Source of the DNA: Georgfuchsia toluolica
GTDB taxonomy: Bacteria; Pseudomonadota; Gammaproteobacteria; Burkholderiales; Rhodocyclaceae
DNA: 64,000 nt
Direction of reading: 5' to 3'
Assembly (NCBI RefSeq): GCF_907163265.1
Contig: NZ_CAJQUM010000001.1
Span: forward strand, 372,001-436,000
The notes below the pieces were generated by a model. The model was not told where the DNA came from. It ran no database searches and saw only the letters and a program-made list of their open reading frames with translations. Positions 38,951-46,980 of the stretch are shown in pieces; within the stretch, counting starts at the first letter, position 1; each line of letters begins with the position of its first letter. The position numbers were made by a program, and so were the translations under genes.

Positions 38951-39364
38951 ATGAACAAGCGCAAACTGATATACACAATGCAATTGCCCATTCGCTGGGC
39001 GGATATGGACGCGCTGGGACACGTTAATAATGCCTTCTATTTTCGCTACATGGAGCAGGCGCGTGTTGAATGGCTGGAAACAATCGGCTGCGCCTCACCG
39101 CAATTCAAGGTTGCCGGGCGGCCGGTCATCGTCAATACCAGTTGTTCCTTCCTGATTGCTTTGGTCTATCCGGGCGATGTCGAGGTACGCGTTTATGCCG
39201 GCCGTGCCGGGCGCAGCAGCCTGCCAACCTATTACGAATTGCGCCACGTTGGTGACGACAGGCTCTATGCCGAAGGTGCCGCAAAGATTGTCTGGATCGA
39301 GCTGGACACGGGGAAATCAATCCCGCTGCCGGAACAGATTCGCAAGCAGGTTGAGGGAATCTAG
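38951..39364 (+). CDS. 4HBT-type acyl-CoA thioesterase
   Basis: This 137-residue hotdog-fold protein has the signature IRWADMDALGHVNNAFYFRYMEQAR, whose aspartate is the catalytic residue of 4-hydroxybenzoyl-CoA-type thioesterases. It is cytoplasmic and the natural acyl-CoA is unknown. ATG 38951 (MNKRKLIYTMQLPIRW) is preferred to an upstream start. It stands alone between the DOMON-like gene (divergent) and the CHI-like gene. Confidence 0.88.
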   Translation: MNKRKLIYTMQLPIRWADMDALGHVNNAFYFRYMEQARVEWLETIGCASPQFKVAGRPVIVNTSCSFLIALVYPGDVEVRVYAGRAGRSSLPTYYELRHVGDDRLYAEGAAKIVWIELDTGKSIPLPEQIRKQVEGI

Positions 39365-39573
39365 TGCCATAAGGGTCAGCGGGTCTGGTTTTTGTGCTTT
39401 CAGAAAGACAGATGTCTCTGATCACTTTGGTTCTGCGGCTGCCCATTTGGGCCAAATGGATCAACACGGGTTTGGAGTTCGAGTAATACTTTTTTCTTCG
39501 TCAAGAAACGAAACAAACCGGCCCGAAACCGACGATGCGGCGCGTGATTGACCCGCTAATGAAGGAGCACAAA

Positions 39574-40188
39574 ATGAAACGCTTCGCTCTGGCATCAAGT
39601 TTGTTTTTCCTGGTATCGGGGGCTGCACTTGCAGGCGCCTCGGGAACCATGGTTGAAGAATCCGGCAAGCAATTTCCCGCACAGCTATTGTTTTCGCATG
39701 CCGGCAAGGATTACGCCATGACTTTGACTGGCACGGCCACCCGTAAAAAGATGTTTATCAAAGTGTACGCAGTGGCCCACTACATGCAGGATGCGCAACA
39801 AGGGAGCAAGGACGCCTTGTTGAAAGAGGCAATGACGGATGGCAAGGCCAAGCAGATCACCATGACCTTTTTGCGGGATGTGGATGCCGGGAAGATTATT
39901 GATGCCTATCGGGAAGGCTTCAAGAAGAATGCGACGCAGGCCGAGATACAGGCAATTCAGCCGCACATCGACACCTTCTGCGGGTATTTTGCCAAAGCCG
40001 ATGTGAAGGAAGGTCAACAGTTCATCTTGCGTTGGCTGCCTGGCGGCGTGGTGTTAACCAATGTTCTGGGCCAGGATAAAGTTGCTATCACCGATGAAAT
40101 TTTTGCCCGGGTATTGTGGAGCATCTGGCTGGGCAAGGATTCCATCGTCAATACCGAAGATCTGGTCAGGGCCATGATATCAACGTAG
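39574..40188 (+). CDS. Chalcone isomerase-like periplasmic protein
   Basis: This 204-residue protein has a clear signal peptide (MKRFALASSLFFLVSGAALA) and a chalcone-isomerase-like fold region: YAMTLTGTATRKKMFIKVYA, ITMTFLRDVDAGKIIDAYREG, and IVNTEDLVRAMIS near the end. Bacterial members of this family have no established reaction. AAGGAG 7 nt upstream supports ATG 39574. A MITE-like element follows 14 nt after the stop. Confidence 0.83.
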   Translation: MKRFALASSLFFLVSGAALAGASGTMVEESGKQFPAQLLFSHAGKDYAMTLTGTATRKKMFIKVYAVAHYMQDAQQGSKDALLKEAMTDGKAKQITMTFLRDVDAGKIIDAYREGFKKNATQAEIQAIQPHIDTFCGYFAKADVKEGQQFILRWLPGGVVLTNVLGQDKVAITDEIFARVLWSIWLGKDSIVNTEDLVRAMIST

Positions 40189-40202
40189 CATCGGGAATGA
40201 TG

Positions 40203-40398
40203 GGGGCAGAGACGAATGGCACTTACTTAAGCGCTTATTCCTTGCGTTAATGACAAAAGTCGTTCATTTTTGGCACGAACCTTTACACTCGTCATTCCCG
40301 CGCAGGCGGGAATCCAGAGGTCTTAACGCGCAAAACCCATGGATTCCCGCCTGCGCGGGGATGACGTGGCTTAAATAAGTGCCATTCGGGGCAGAGAC
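40203..40398. mobile_element. MITE-like element with 19-bp terminal inverted repeats
   Basis: An 11-bp direct repeat GGGGCAGAGAC at 40203-40213 and 40388-40398 encloses terminal inverted repeats GAATGGCACTTACTTAAGC (40214-40232) and its near-exact reverse complement at 40369-40387 (1 mismatch). Inside lies the CGTCATTCCCGCG palindrome 40290-40366. No coding capacity is present. A partial copy of the right end is at 42172-42212. Confidence 0.75.
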
Positions 40399-40465
40399 AT
40401 TCCACCCTTCGGCTCAGGGTGGCTTCGAGAAGCGAAATGTCACTCCCCCTCTTGTGACGCAAGCG

Positions 40466-40840
40466 TCAACTCGGCCCGGGACCTGAACAGAACCACAGTT
40501 TGTTGCCCTCGCTGTCGAGGAAGCTGCCGACCTTTGCCTCACCGTAACTCTGGACTGGATCGGCAATGACCACCCCGCGTTCGCGCAGGTTGGCCTGCGC
40601 AGCAACGGCGTCTGCGGTCTCGATGGTGATGCGCGGGTTTAGGTTTGCCGATGGCTGAGTACCGGTATCCGTCTTGAATAGCAGTACGGTGTGGCCGAGG
40701 TGACTGCCAACTTGCTTGCCATCTTCAAATGCAGGCCGCAGCGACAAGGTTTCGGTATAAAACTTAATTGCGCGATCGAAGTTGGTTACCGACAGGGCGA
40801 CGGCTTTGACGTTTTGGAGATTCAGGGCGGGTTGTGTCAT
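40466..40840 (-). CDS. VOC-family (glyoxalase/bleomycin-resistance-like) protein
   Basis: This 124-residue single VOC domain has LQNVKAVALSVTNFDRAIKF at the N-terminus and GEAKVGSFLDSEGNKLWF at the C-terminus, the usual beta-alpha-beta-beta-beta edges. Candidate metal ligands are not fully conserved, so an enzymatic role is uncertain. It is convergent with the CHI-like gene side and 293 nt from the methyltransferase start. Confidence 0.82.
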   Translation of the reverse strand: MTQPALNLQNVKAVALSVTNFDRAIKFYTETLSLRPAFEDGKQVGSHLGHTVLLFKTDTGTQPSANLNPRITIETADAVAAQANLRERGVVIADPVQSYGEAKVGSFLDSEGNKLWFCSGPGPS

Positions 40841-41133
40841 TTCAGGTTCTCCTTGCCAATGAGGGGTACAAGAAACAAAAACACTTCAATCCGGATGGTT
40901 GATCGCCTTGGGTCCTGTTGCCTTTGGTCGATCTATCGGATTCGTGCTGCCACTTCATTCTTGTGTCGAGTGTTTGAGCCGCCTTTATCAGTCGGCGGCG
41001 AATCTCATCTGGTTCATAAATCAGTATAGTAAGGAAAGCAGTTTCGATAAGCTGCGTTTGATTTAGCGGCTTTGTGCGATTCGATAGTCCATCGGCGCGT
41101 GCCGATTCTGACGAATCTTGAGGAGGATTGTTC

Positions 41134-41943
41134 ATGGCTGGTCTGGAAGCTCACTATTCGGCGCCCGACATCGAGGCGCGAATTTTGGCGGCGCTGCGCG
41201 CGGCGGGATTGAATCCCGAGCAGCGCGTGCCGCTCAAGGCGCTAGGGGCGCTGGACCATTTCCACACGGGTGGATTCCTTGCGTCGCGCGAGTTGCTGGA
41301 GCGGGCGCAGATTCGGGCCGAAGATCGCGTGCTCGATATTGGCGCCGGTCTGGCCGGCCCGGCCCGGTTGCTCGCTTCCACGCACGGCTGCCGCGTCGAC
41401 TGCCTCGAAATGTCGCTCGATTTCTGCGCCGGGGCGGTATTGCTCAATCGGTTGACCGGCCTTGACGACCGCATCAAGGTGCACCGGGGCAGCGCGCTCG
41501 ACATGACTTTTGCCGACGATTCATTTGATGTCGTGTGGATGCAAAACGTCGGCATGAACATCGCGGACAAGCGCAAGCTCTACGGCGAGATCTACCGCGT
41601 GCTCAAGCCCGGCGGCCGCTTCGCCTTCCAGGAAATGGCCGCCGGGGAAGGCGCTGTGTCCTGGTTTCCGTTGCCGTGGGCCACCGACCCCGCCGACAGC
41701 TTTCTTGCTTCTGTCGATGAGATGCGCTCGATTCTGGGCGAGAGCGGATTTGTTGTGGAACTGTTGGAAGACACCAGCGACGAGCATTTGCGCAGGACTG
41801 CCAATAACGCCACGCCCGTTGCGCCTGAACAGTTGGGCTTGGCGGTGTTCGTCGACAATCTCGCGCAAAAGTCCGCGAACGCGCGGCGCAGTCTTGAGGA
41901 AGGCCGGATCCGGCTTGTCAGAGGTGTATTCCGGGCGAAATGA
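41134..41943 (+). CDS. Class I SAM-dependent methyltransferase
   Basis: This 269-residue protein has motif I LDIGAGLAGPARLLAS near residue 67, an acidic loop in VDCLEMSLDFC, and the post-motif VLKPGGRFAFQEMAAGEG. The order is typical of small-molecule methyltransferases. The target is unknown. GAGGAGG 7 nt upstream fixes ATG 41134. The stop overlaps a following ATG by 4 nt, but that frame is not protein-like. Confidence 0.87.
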   Translation: MAGLEAHYSAPDIEARILAALRAAGLNPEQRVPLKALGALDHFHTGGFLASRELLERAQIRAEDRVLDIGAGLAGPARLLASTHGCRVDCLEMSLDFCAGAVLLNRLTGLDDRIKVHRGSALDMTFADDSFDVVWMQNVGMNIADKRKLYGEIYRVLKPGGRFAFQEMAAGEGAVSWFPLPWATDPADSFLASVDEMRSILGESGFVVELLEDTSDEHLRRTANNATPVAPEQLGLAVFVDNLAQKSANARRSLEEGRIRLVRGVFRAK

Positions 41944-42030
41944 GCAACAAGCTGGCTGCCATGTTCGCGGTTGTGATGCAAAGGCACAAGGTCTGGCAGA
42001 GTGCGGGTACAACGCCTGTCGTCACAGGCA

Positions 42031-42165
42031 ATGTCACAGGAAAACGATGGGGATCCGCAAACCCGCCATGGCCGGTTGGAGCGCTGCATGCAGGTGATGG
42101 CGATAGACCTGCCCAAGGCGCCGCTATGGCAACGGGTTCGCGCGCTGCGGCGGGTGTTGCCTTAA
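42031..42165 (+). CDS. possible 44-residue basic protein
   Basis: ATG 42031 opens 44 codons (MSQENDGDPQTRHGRLERCM onward, ending LWQRVRALRRVLP). The C-terminal half looks like an amphipathic basic helix. The ribosome site is weak and other frames are also open here, so confidence is low. The rest of the 289-nt gap between the methyltransferase and the DUF3820 gene holds a repeat fragment at 42172. Confidence 0.25.
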   Translation: MSQENDGDPQTRHGRLERCMQVMAIDLPKAPLWQRVRALRRVLP

Positions 42166-42171
42166 GGCAGA

Positions 42172-42212
42172 CGGGGATGACGGTGCTTAACAAAGTGCCA
42201 TTCGGGGCAGAG
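42172..42212 (+). repeat. partial copy of the MITE-like element (right end)
   Basis: CGGGGATGACG, then a CTTAA-containing spacer, then AAGTGCCATTCGGGGCAGAG matches 40356-40396 with a few changes. The 20 bp AAGTGCCATTCGGGGCAGAG is identical. It ends 20 nt before the DUF3820 start. Confidence 0.75.
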
Positions 42213-42232
42213 TCGGATAATATGTTGTTGGT

Positions 42233-42466
42233 ATGGTGAAAAGGCCGCGCTGGATGAAACCCGAGGATCTGGAATTGCTGGTGATGCGTGAGATGCCCTT
42301 TGGCAAGCACAAGGGGCGGTTGATTGCCGATCTGCCGGGCAACTATCTCAACTGGTTTGCCCGCAAAGGCTTTCCGCCGGGCGAGATCGGCCGGCTGCTG
42401 GCGCTGATGCAGGAGATCGATCACAATGGGCTGAAGAACATTCTGCAGCCGCTCCGGCGCAAATAA
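42233..42466 (+). CDS. DUF3820 family small protein
   Basis: This 77-residue protein has the family core MPFGKHKGRLIADLPGNYLN and WFARKGFPPGEIGRLLALM. The function is unknown; the name 'quorum-sensing-regulated virulence factor' is attached to some members. It is the first of three close genes on the plus strand (with 42482 and 42802). The ribosome site is weak. Confidence 0.8.
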   Translation: MVKRPRWMKPEDLELLVMREMPFGKHKGRLIADLPGNYLNWFARKGFPPGEIGRLLALMQEIDHNGLKNILQPLRRK

Positions 42467-42481
42467 AAACGATGTTGTCTG

Positions 42482-42799
42482 ATGACGATCGATAACCAGA
42501 TCGAAATTCCGCAGTCCTTCATGGACATGTACGTCACGCCTGGACACGACCGCCCCAACGCGCCGCAGGAGGTCGTGGTGGCGCGCTACGAATTGTGTGA
42601 AGACATGGCCTGCCTGCTGGCCGGGCAGGCGCAGACGCTGATGGACAAGGACAACCTCAGCGAACGGGAAGTGCTGCTGCGTTGCCATCAAGGGTTGTTG
42701 GCCGACGCGTTGGCGCTGACCGAAAAGGAAGCGCTGTGGGTCATGTACCGGCTGGCGGAACTGCTGGAGTGGACGCCGCTGGTCCTCGACGCGAGTTGA
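42482..42799 (+). CDS. Conserved unknown protein, paralogue of 36492
   Basis: This 105-residue protein starts MTIDNQIEIPQSFMDMYVTP, has RPNAPQEVVVARYELCEDMA, and ends soon after WVMYRLAELLEW. It shares more than half its residues with the protein at 36492, including upstream nucleotides around the start. This copy appears intact. It lies 15 nt after the DUF3820 gene and 2 nt before the YchJ-like gene, so the three are probably co-transcribed. Function unknown. Confidence 0.78.
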   Translation: MTIDNQIEIPQSFMDMYVTPGHDRPNAPQEVVVARYELCEDMACLLAGQAQTLMDKDNLSEREVLLRCHQGLLADALALTEKEALWVMYRLAELLEWTPLVLDAS

Positions 42800-42801
42800 G
42801 C

Positions 42802-43197
42802 ATGGCGAACCGTGCGCCTGATTCCTGCCCCTGCGGCAACCCGGCACTTTACGAGCTGTGTTGTGGTCGCTATATCGATGGCGGCCTGCGTGCGCCGACG
42901 GCGGAAGCGCTGATGCGATCCCGCTACACTGCGTATGCACTCGGGCGCGAGGCCTATGTGCGCGAAACCTGGCATCCGGCAACGCGACCGGGCGCTCTGG
43001 ACTTGGACGATGGGGGCGCGACCAAATGGATCGGCCTCGACGTCAAGCGCCACGAGTTGCAGGACCAGAGCCATGCTACCGTTGAATTCATAGCGCGTTA
43101 TAAGATCAATGGCCGGGCACATCGCCTGCATGAACTCAGTCGTTTCATTTGCGTAGACGACCAGTGGTTCTATGTCGATGGCGACATCAGGCCATAG
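42802..43197 (+). CDS. YchJ/UPF0225 family SEC-C protein
   Basis: This 131-residue protein begins with a SEC-C zinc motif: CPCGNPALYELCCGRYIDGG supplies the Cys ligands. A SnoaL-like fold follows with LMRSRYTAYALGREAYVRETW. ATG 42802 is chosen for this N-terminus, 2 nt after the preceding stop. YchJ-type proteins have no established reaction. It ends the small three-gene group. Confidence 0.87.
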   Translation: MANRAPDSCPCGNPALYELCCGRYIDGGLRAPTAEALMRSRYTAYALGREAYVRETWHPATRPGALDLDDGGATKWIGLDVKRHELQDQSHATVEFIARYKINGRAHRLHELSRFICVDDQWFYVDGDIRP

Positions 43198-43252
43198 CGA
43201 ATAATGTTCATATCAATTTGACATGCTTTGGCACTTTTAATGAGAGGTATTC

Positions 43253-43627
43253 ATGCACATTCAAGGCTCAATCGACTTTGCCATTAGCGAGCGCTCGCCT
43301 GAACGCGTTGTTGCGGAAATGCCAATTACGGCTGGCATCAGGAATCCCTTTGGTGTTGTGCATGCCGGAGCAATATTGTGGTTTGCTGACGTTGCCGCAT
43401 CGGTCCTTGTGCTGGGACCGGTAGCTCCAACGGAAGGCATGAAGGGTTTTCCTCTGGCGATTAATCTGAATGCCCATTTCCTTGGAAACCAGACGGAAGG
43501 ATTGTTCAAGGCTGTTTCATCGTTCGTAAAACGAGGCCGCACGGTCAGTGTCGTTCGCACCATAGTTTATGGGGCGACCGACAAGGTCATCGCGGATATA
43601 ACTACAAGTCATGTTCTCTCAAAGTAA
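43253..43627 (+). CDS. PaaI-type hotdog thioesterase
   Basis: This 124-residue hotdog domain has IRNPFGVVHAGAILWFADVAAS, where the GxVHGG-like loop reads GVVHAGA, and the aspartate in FADVAAS is typical of PaaI thioesterases. GAGAGG lies about 8 nt before ATG 43253. Substrate unknown. The following 278 nt to the CDF gene show no gene or clear site. Confidence 0.87.
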   Translation: MHIQGSIDFAISERSPERVVAEMPITAGIRNPFGVVHAGAILWFADVAASVLVLGPVAPTEGMKGFPLAINLNAHFLGNQTEGLFKAVSSFVKRGRTVSVVRTIVYGATDKVIADITTSHVLSK

Positions 43628-43905
43628 CTACGCTGCAGGCATAGCCGGATCAGTGTCCAGCAATTCGTTGCAGGTTGGCCGCCATGCGTCCGATGTTTCA
43701 AGCCACAAGCAGATTTAACACACTGAGTCCTGTAAGGTACTCCAGTGACTGACCGCTCAGGCTGAAGTCAAGCGTTGAATGTCTGCTGTCCGGAAATCCA
43801 TATGGCCGCTGTGGAGCACGCCCCGTTCGTGAGCTATCATTCGTCATTAGGCAGCAAACAGTCTGCCGATATATCCCTTCCACCTGATTTGCTTATCTTT
43901 ATCCA

Positions 43906-44808
43906 ATGGTACCGAACTCCCTCAAACGTTACGCCTGGTTGTCTATTTTTACGGCACTCGCCACGATTCTCCTGAAGGGTGCGGCATGGAGGCTCACTGG
44001 CTCGGTGGGTTTGCTCTCGGACGCCATCGAATCGTTTGTCAATCTGGCAGGAGCGCTGATGGCGCTGGCCATGCTCTCGCTGGCGGCGACTCCGGCCGAC
44101 GACGATCATGCCCATGGACACAGCAAGGCGGAATACTTTTCAAGCGCGTTCGAGGGTTTCCTGATCCTGTTGGCGGCCATCAGTATTGCTTACACGGCTA
44201 TTGGCCGTTTCATGGATCCGCAACCGCTGGAAGATGTAGACGTTGGTTTGATCGTTTCCGTCGTCGCCTCAATCCTCAATCTTTGGACGGCCCGGGTTCT
44301 TTTGGGCGTTGGACGCAGTCATAACTCGATTACCCTTGAGGCGGATGCGCATCACTTGCTGACCGACGTGTGGACATCGGTTGGCGTCATTCTCGGCGTT
44401 GGATTGGTTTGGTTTACCGGCTGGTTGTGGCTCGACCCGGCGATTGCCTTGTTGGTGGCCGTCAATATCGTGTGGACGGGATGGCAGTTGATGAGCCGTT
44501 CCGCTTCCGGTTTGATGGATGTTTCCGTGCCGGTTGAAACGCTTGATGCAATCAATGCGGTACTGGATACTTACCGGGCCAAAGGCATCGATTTCCATGC
44601 GCTGCGCACGCGCCAGGCTGGCGCGCGAGCCTTTGCTACTGTTCATGTGTTGGTTCCGGGGGCCTGGACGGTGCAGCAGGGGCACGACTGTCTCGAAAAG
44701 ATTGAAACCGATTTACGTAGTGCAGTACCTTACATGCATGTGACGACACACCTGGAACCCAGGGAAGATCCGGCCTCGCTGCTGGACGAGAGCCTGGATC
44801 GGTCATGA
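43906..44808 (+). CDS. CDF-family metal cation efflux pump (FieF-like)
   Basis: This 300-residue protein has six membrane helices and a C-terminal cytoplasmic CDF domain (about 205-295). The helix II motif reads [11 protein letters not shown] (Asp and Ser where Zn/Fe pumps often have two Asp). The helix V motif is [13 protein letters not shown] with His and Asp. A His-rich loop DDHAHGHS lies between helices. It should exchange Zn, Fe or Mn for protons; the Ser at the helix II site makes specificity uncertain. It is convergent with arfB. Confidence 0.9.
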   Translation: MVPNSLKRYAWLSIFTALATILLKGAAWRLTGSVGLLSDAIESFVNLAGALMALAMLSLAATPADDDHAHGHSKAEYFSSAFEGFLILLAAISIAYTAIGRFMDPQPLEDVDVGLIVSVVASILNLWTARVLLGVGRSHNSITLEADAHHLLTDVWTSVGVILGVGLVWFTGWLWLDPAIALLVAVNIVWTGWQLMSRSASGLMDVSVPVETLDAINAVLDTYRAKGIDFHALRTRQAGARAFATVHVLVPGAWTVQQGHDCLEKIETDLRSAVPYMHVTTHLEPREDPASLLDESLDRS

Positions 44809-44829
44809 CCTCGCACTCTGCAACCGAGA

Positions 44830-45234
44830 CTAATCGCCGATCGATCCCCGTCCTGCCTTCACCGTCGCGCGCCGCGCCTTGTTTTCCAGGCGCTTCGCGA
44901 CGGCGCTCCGGGTTGGTTTGGTCGGGCGGCGTTTTTTCGGCAGCACGGCGACGCTGGCAATCAGTTCCTGCAAGCGACGCAGCGCTTCGCCGCGGTTTTT
45001 CTCGAGGCTGCGGTATTCCTGCGCCTTGATGATGACCACGCCTTCCTTGCTGATGCGCTGGTCGCCGAGTTTCAACAGCCGCGCGCGAATCGTTTCCGGC
45101 AGCGACGAGGCGGCGATGTCGAAACGCAGATGAACTGCGTTGGCGACCTTGTTGACGTTCTGCCCGCCGGCGCCTTGCGCACGGATTGCGGTGATGTCGA
45201 CTTCTTCTGGCGGGATGGCGAAGCGGGGGCGCAT
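44830..45234 (-). CDS. arfB: Alternative ribosome-rescue peptidyl-tRNA hydrolase ArfB
   Basis: This 134-residue protein carries the class I release-factor motif GAGGQNVNKV with Gly23-Gly24-Gln25 and a lysine/arginine-rich C-terminal tail (PKKRRPTKPTRSAVAKRLENK) that enters the empty mRNA channel of stalled ribosomes. Length fits YaeJ/ArfB. It is convergent with the CDF gene. No irregularity seen. Confidence 0.94.
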   Translation of the reverse strand: MRPRFAIPPEEVDITAIRAQGAGGQNVNKVANAVHLRFDIAASSLPETIRARLLKLGDQRISKEGVVIIKAQEYRSLEKNRGEALRRLQELIASVAVLPKKRRPTKPTRSAVAKRLENKARRATVKAGRGSIGD

Positions 45235-45422
45235 ACAGGCAGCCGATAATGCATTGAAGTACTATTGTAATGTTTCATAACTGCCGGGCACCGTTGCCGG
45301 CGCCTATCCAGAAACGGCCGTCAAGGCTTCCACAGCCGCAACACCGATTGCCAAAGAACCGCTTGCTGCACTGCATTCGGTGTAGTCTTGCTGGACTTAT
45401 CCGACCCAGAGATAAAACATCG

Positions 45423-45665
45423 ATGACTGACACTCGTTACTGTTACCACTGCGGGACGAATCACCCCAAGGAACAAATGCGTCAAATTGAAACCAAGGGG
45501 GGCCCGCGCTGGCGCTGCATCAAGAGTATTGAAGCGACCAAGCGCGGCAGGGCAGCCCGCGAGGAGTTTGGACGGCAGACTTCGGCCATCAACAAAGCGG
45601 AATCCCAGAGCAAGGTAAGGGCGCTGCTGAATCCGGAGCGAGCCTTTGACCGATCCGGCAAATAG
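45423..45665 (+). CDS. Small zinc-ribbon-like unknown protein
   Basis: This 80-residue protein starts MTDTRYCYHCGTNHPKEQMR and has a further cysteine in GPRWRCIKSIE, suggesting a partial C-x2-C...C metal site. The rest is charged and helical (KRGRAAREEFGRQTSAINKA). The start is supported by the ATG position and composition; the ribosome site is weak. No family recognised. Confidence 0.55.
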   Translation: MTDTRYCYHCGTNHPKEQMRQIETKGGPRWRCIKSIEATKRGRAAREEFGRQTSAINKAESQSKVRALLNPERAFDRSGK

Positions 45666-46511
45666 CAACTGTCTTTCAGCGGAGAATGACGAATCCAGGC
45701 CTTGACAGCGGTACAGGCATTGCCTAGGCTTGAATTGCGTTCGACGTGAGTGCAGTCGGGGAAGGAGCCAGGCACTGAGAAAGAGGAACGAGAAGTAATA
45801 AAAACTCTGTCTGATAAATGAAGGAACCATTCGGGTTCCCTGCCGTCAAGGCAGCGCCGATTTGAAAATCAGCTTGCGGGCGCGACAAGTTCAGCTAAAG
45901 CGAAAAGGAAGGCCCGTCAGGACTTTGGTTCGAGCGGGTCTTCCTCTTTGCGGCTATCCGGATTTCGTTGCGGGGACGAAATCATCAATGACTCCAACGT
46001 GTCCAGAACAGCGTGATGACATTAGCAAGAGTTTTGGCCGCTTAAGGATCATAAAGCGGCCGGTCAGTAATTCAGGCTGACTGTCTCTGAGTCAGCCAAA
46101 GTAGTCAGCCGTAGCTAGAAACAAGTTCGTCAATTAGTTGATTAATGCGAAGTAAGTCTGTTATTGCTTGTTGCACTTCAAAGTTGAATCCGCCAAGCTT
46201 CCGGCTTGGCGCTACTGCATCGAGCTTGGCGTTTGCGGCCAGGGCAAAGCAAGAACGTCTATTCAGCCAGCACGAGTTTTGCGATGCTGTTGTTTACGGC
46301 GACGAAGCTCTATCCGGGACTGGCTCGCTAACCAGCAACATCGAGTTGCTCAGCAGTATTGGCCAATTGCGGACACTGATCGTTGGATTTCAATTCATGC
46401 AAGGCGCGTCGGGAGCGCTTCCCAATAGGAAACTTGTCGATACTTTTGGGTTTTGACAAATATAGTATTGATTCTATACAATGAGCAACACTTATTAAAT
46501 CAGGAAGAGCT
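45666..46511. other. 846-nt gap with hairpins but no confident gene
   Basis: This AT-richer stretch holds several hairpins: GGAAGGCCCG / CGGGTCTTCC at 45907-45916 and 45935-45944, GGCCGCTT / AAAGCGGCC near 46033-46058, and GACTGTCTCTGAGTC near 46078. Open frames such as 46145-46456 (103 codons) have no ribosome site or recognisable motif. It could be a decayed gene, an RNA or plain spacer. Confidence 0.4.
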
Positions 46512-46943
46512 GTGGGACGGCAAGAAGAGGGTCTTGGTTTTCTGCTGGCGGACGTTTCACGCTTGATGCGACGGGCGTTTCAACAACGGCTAAATGGCAG
46601 TTCGTTAACGCTGGCCCAGGCTCGAGCACTTGTCTACGTGTCTCGACATGAGGGTGTCCGGCAAGTAGAGATTGCCGAGTTCTTGGAAGTCCAGCCGATC
46701 ACGCTCGCCCGCCTGATTGATCAGTTGGCGGATGCCGGCTTTGTCGAACGTCGCCCCGATCCTTCGGATCGAAGGGCATATCAAATCTATTTGACGCCTG
46801 ACGCTTCTCCCCAATTGGCCGCAATAAAGAAAGTTGCGGCAGCAATCCGCGCGGATGCCCTTCGCGGGCTGGGCAAACAGGAGGCTGCTTCATTGTTATC
46901 TGCTTTGACCAAGATGCAGAACAATCTGGCCCCGCGGCAATAA
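46512..46943 (+). CDS. MarR-family regulator of the emrAB-like operon
   Basis: This 143-residue winged-helix protein has the MarR core: LTLAQARALVYVSRHEGVRQ, VEIAEFLEVQPITLARLIDQL, and wing FVERRPDPSDRRAYQIYLT. The start is GTG 46512, with AGGA 6 nt upstream. The EmrA-like gene begins 37 nt downstream, so local ligand-relieved repression of the efflux operon is likely. The preceding AT-rich TATAGTATTGATTCTATACAAT near 46460 could hold its operator. Confidence 0.9.
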   Translation: MGRQEEGLGFLLADVSRLMRRAFQQRLNGSSLTLAQARALVYVSRHEGVRQVEIAEFLEVQPITLARLIDQLADAGFVERRPDPSDRRAYQIYLTPDASPQLAAIKKVAAAIRADALRGLGKQEAASLLSALTKMQNNLAPRQ

Positions 46944-46980
46944 GAACCCTTTAAAGGCGGATTCTGGAAACCAACGTGCT

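Noticed and set aside
40842-41135. 97-codon minus-strand frame with protein-like composition upstream of the VOC gene
   Set aside because: Its start coincides with the GAGGAGG-ATG of the plus-strand methyltransferase gene; it has no ribosome site of its own and no recognisable motif.
41940-42239. 99-codon frame overlapping the methyltransferase stop by 4 nt
   Set aside because: Despite the coupled ATGA junction, its composition is not protein-like and it runs through the partial MITE repeat.
42682-43197. Longer start for the YchJ-like gene (from 42682)
   Set aside because: The extra 40 codons overlap the preceding gene in another frame and lack family similarity; ATG 42802 gives the zinc-motif N-terminus.
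46145-46456. 103-codon plus-strand frame in the large gap before marR
   Set aside because: No ribosome site, no family motif, and another frame over the same stretch is equally open.
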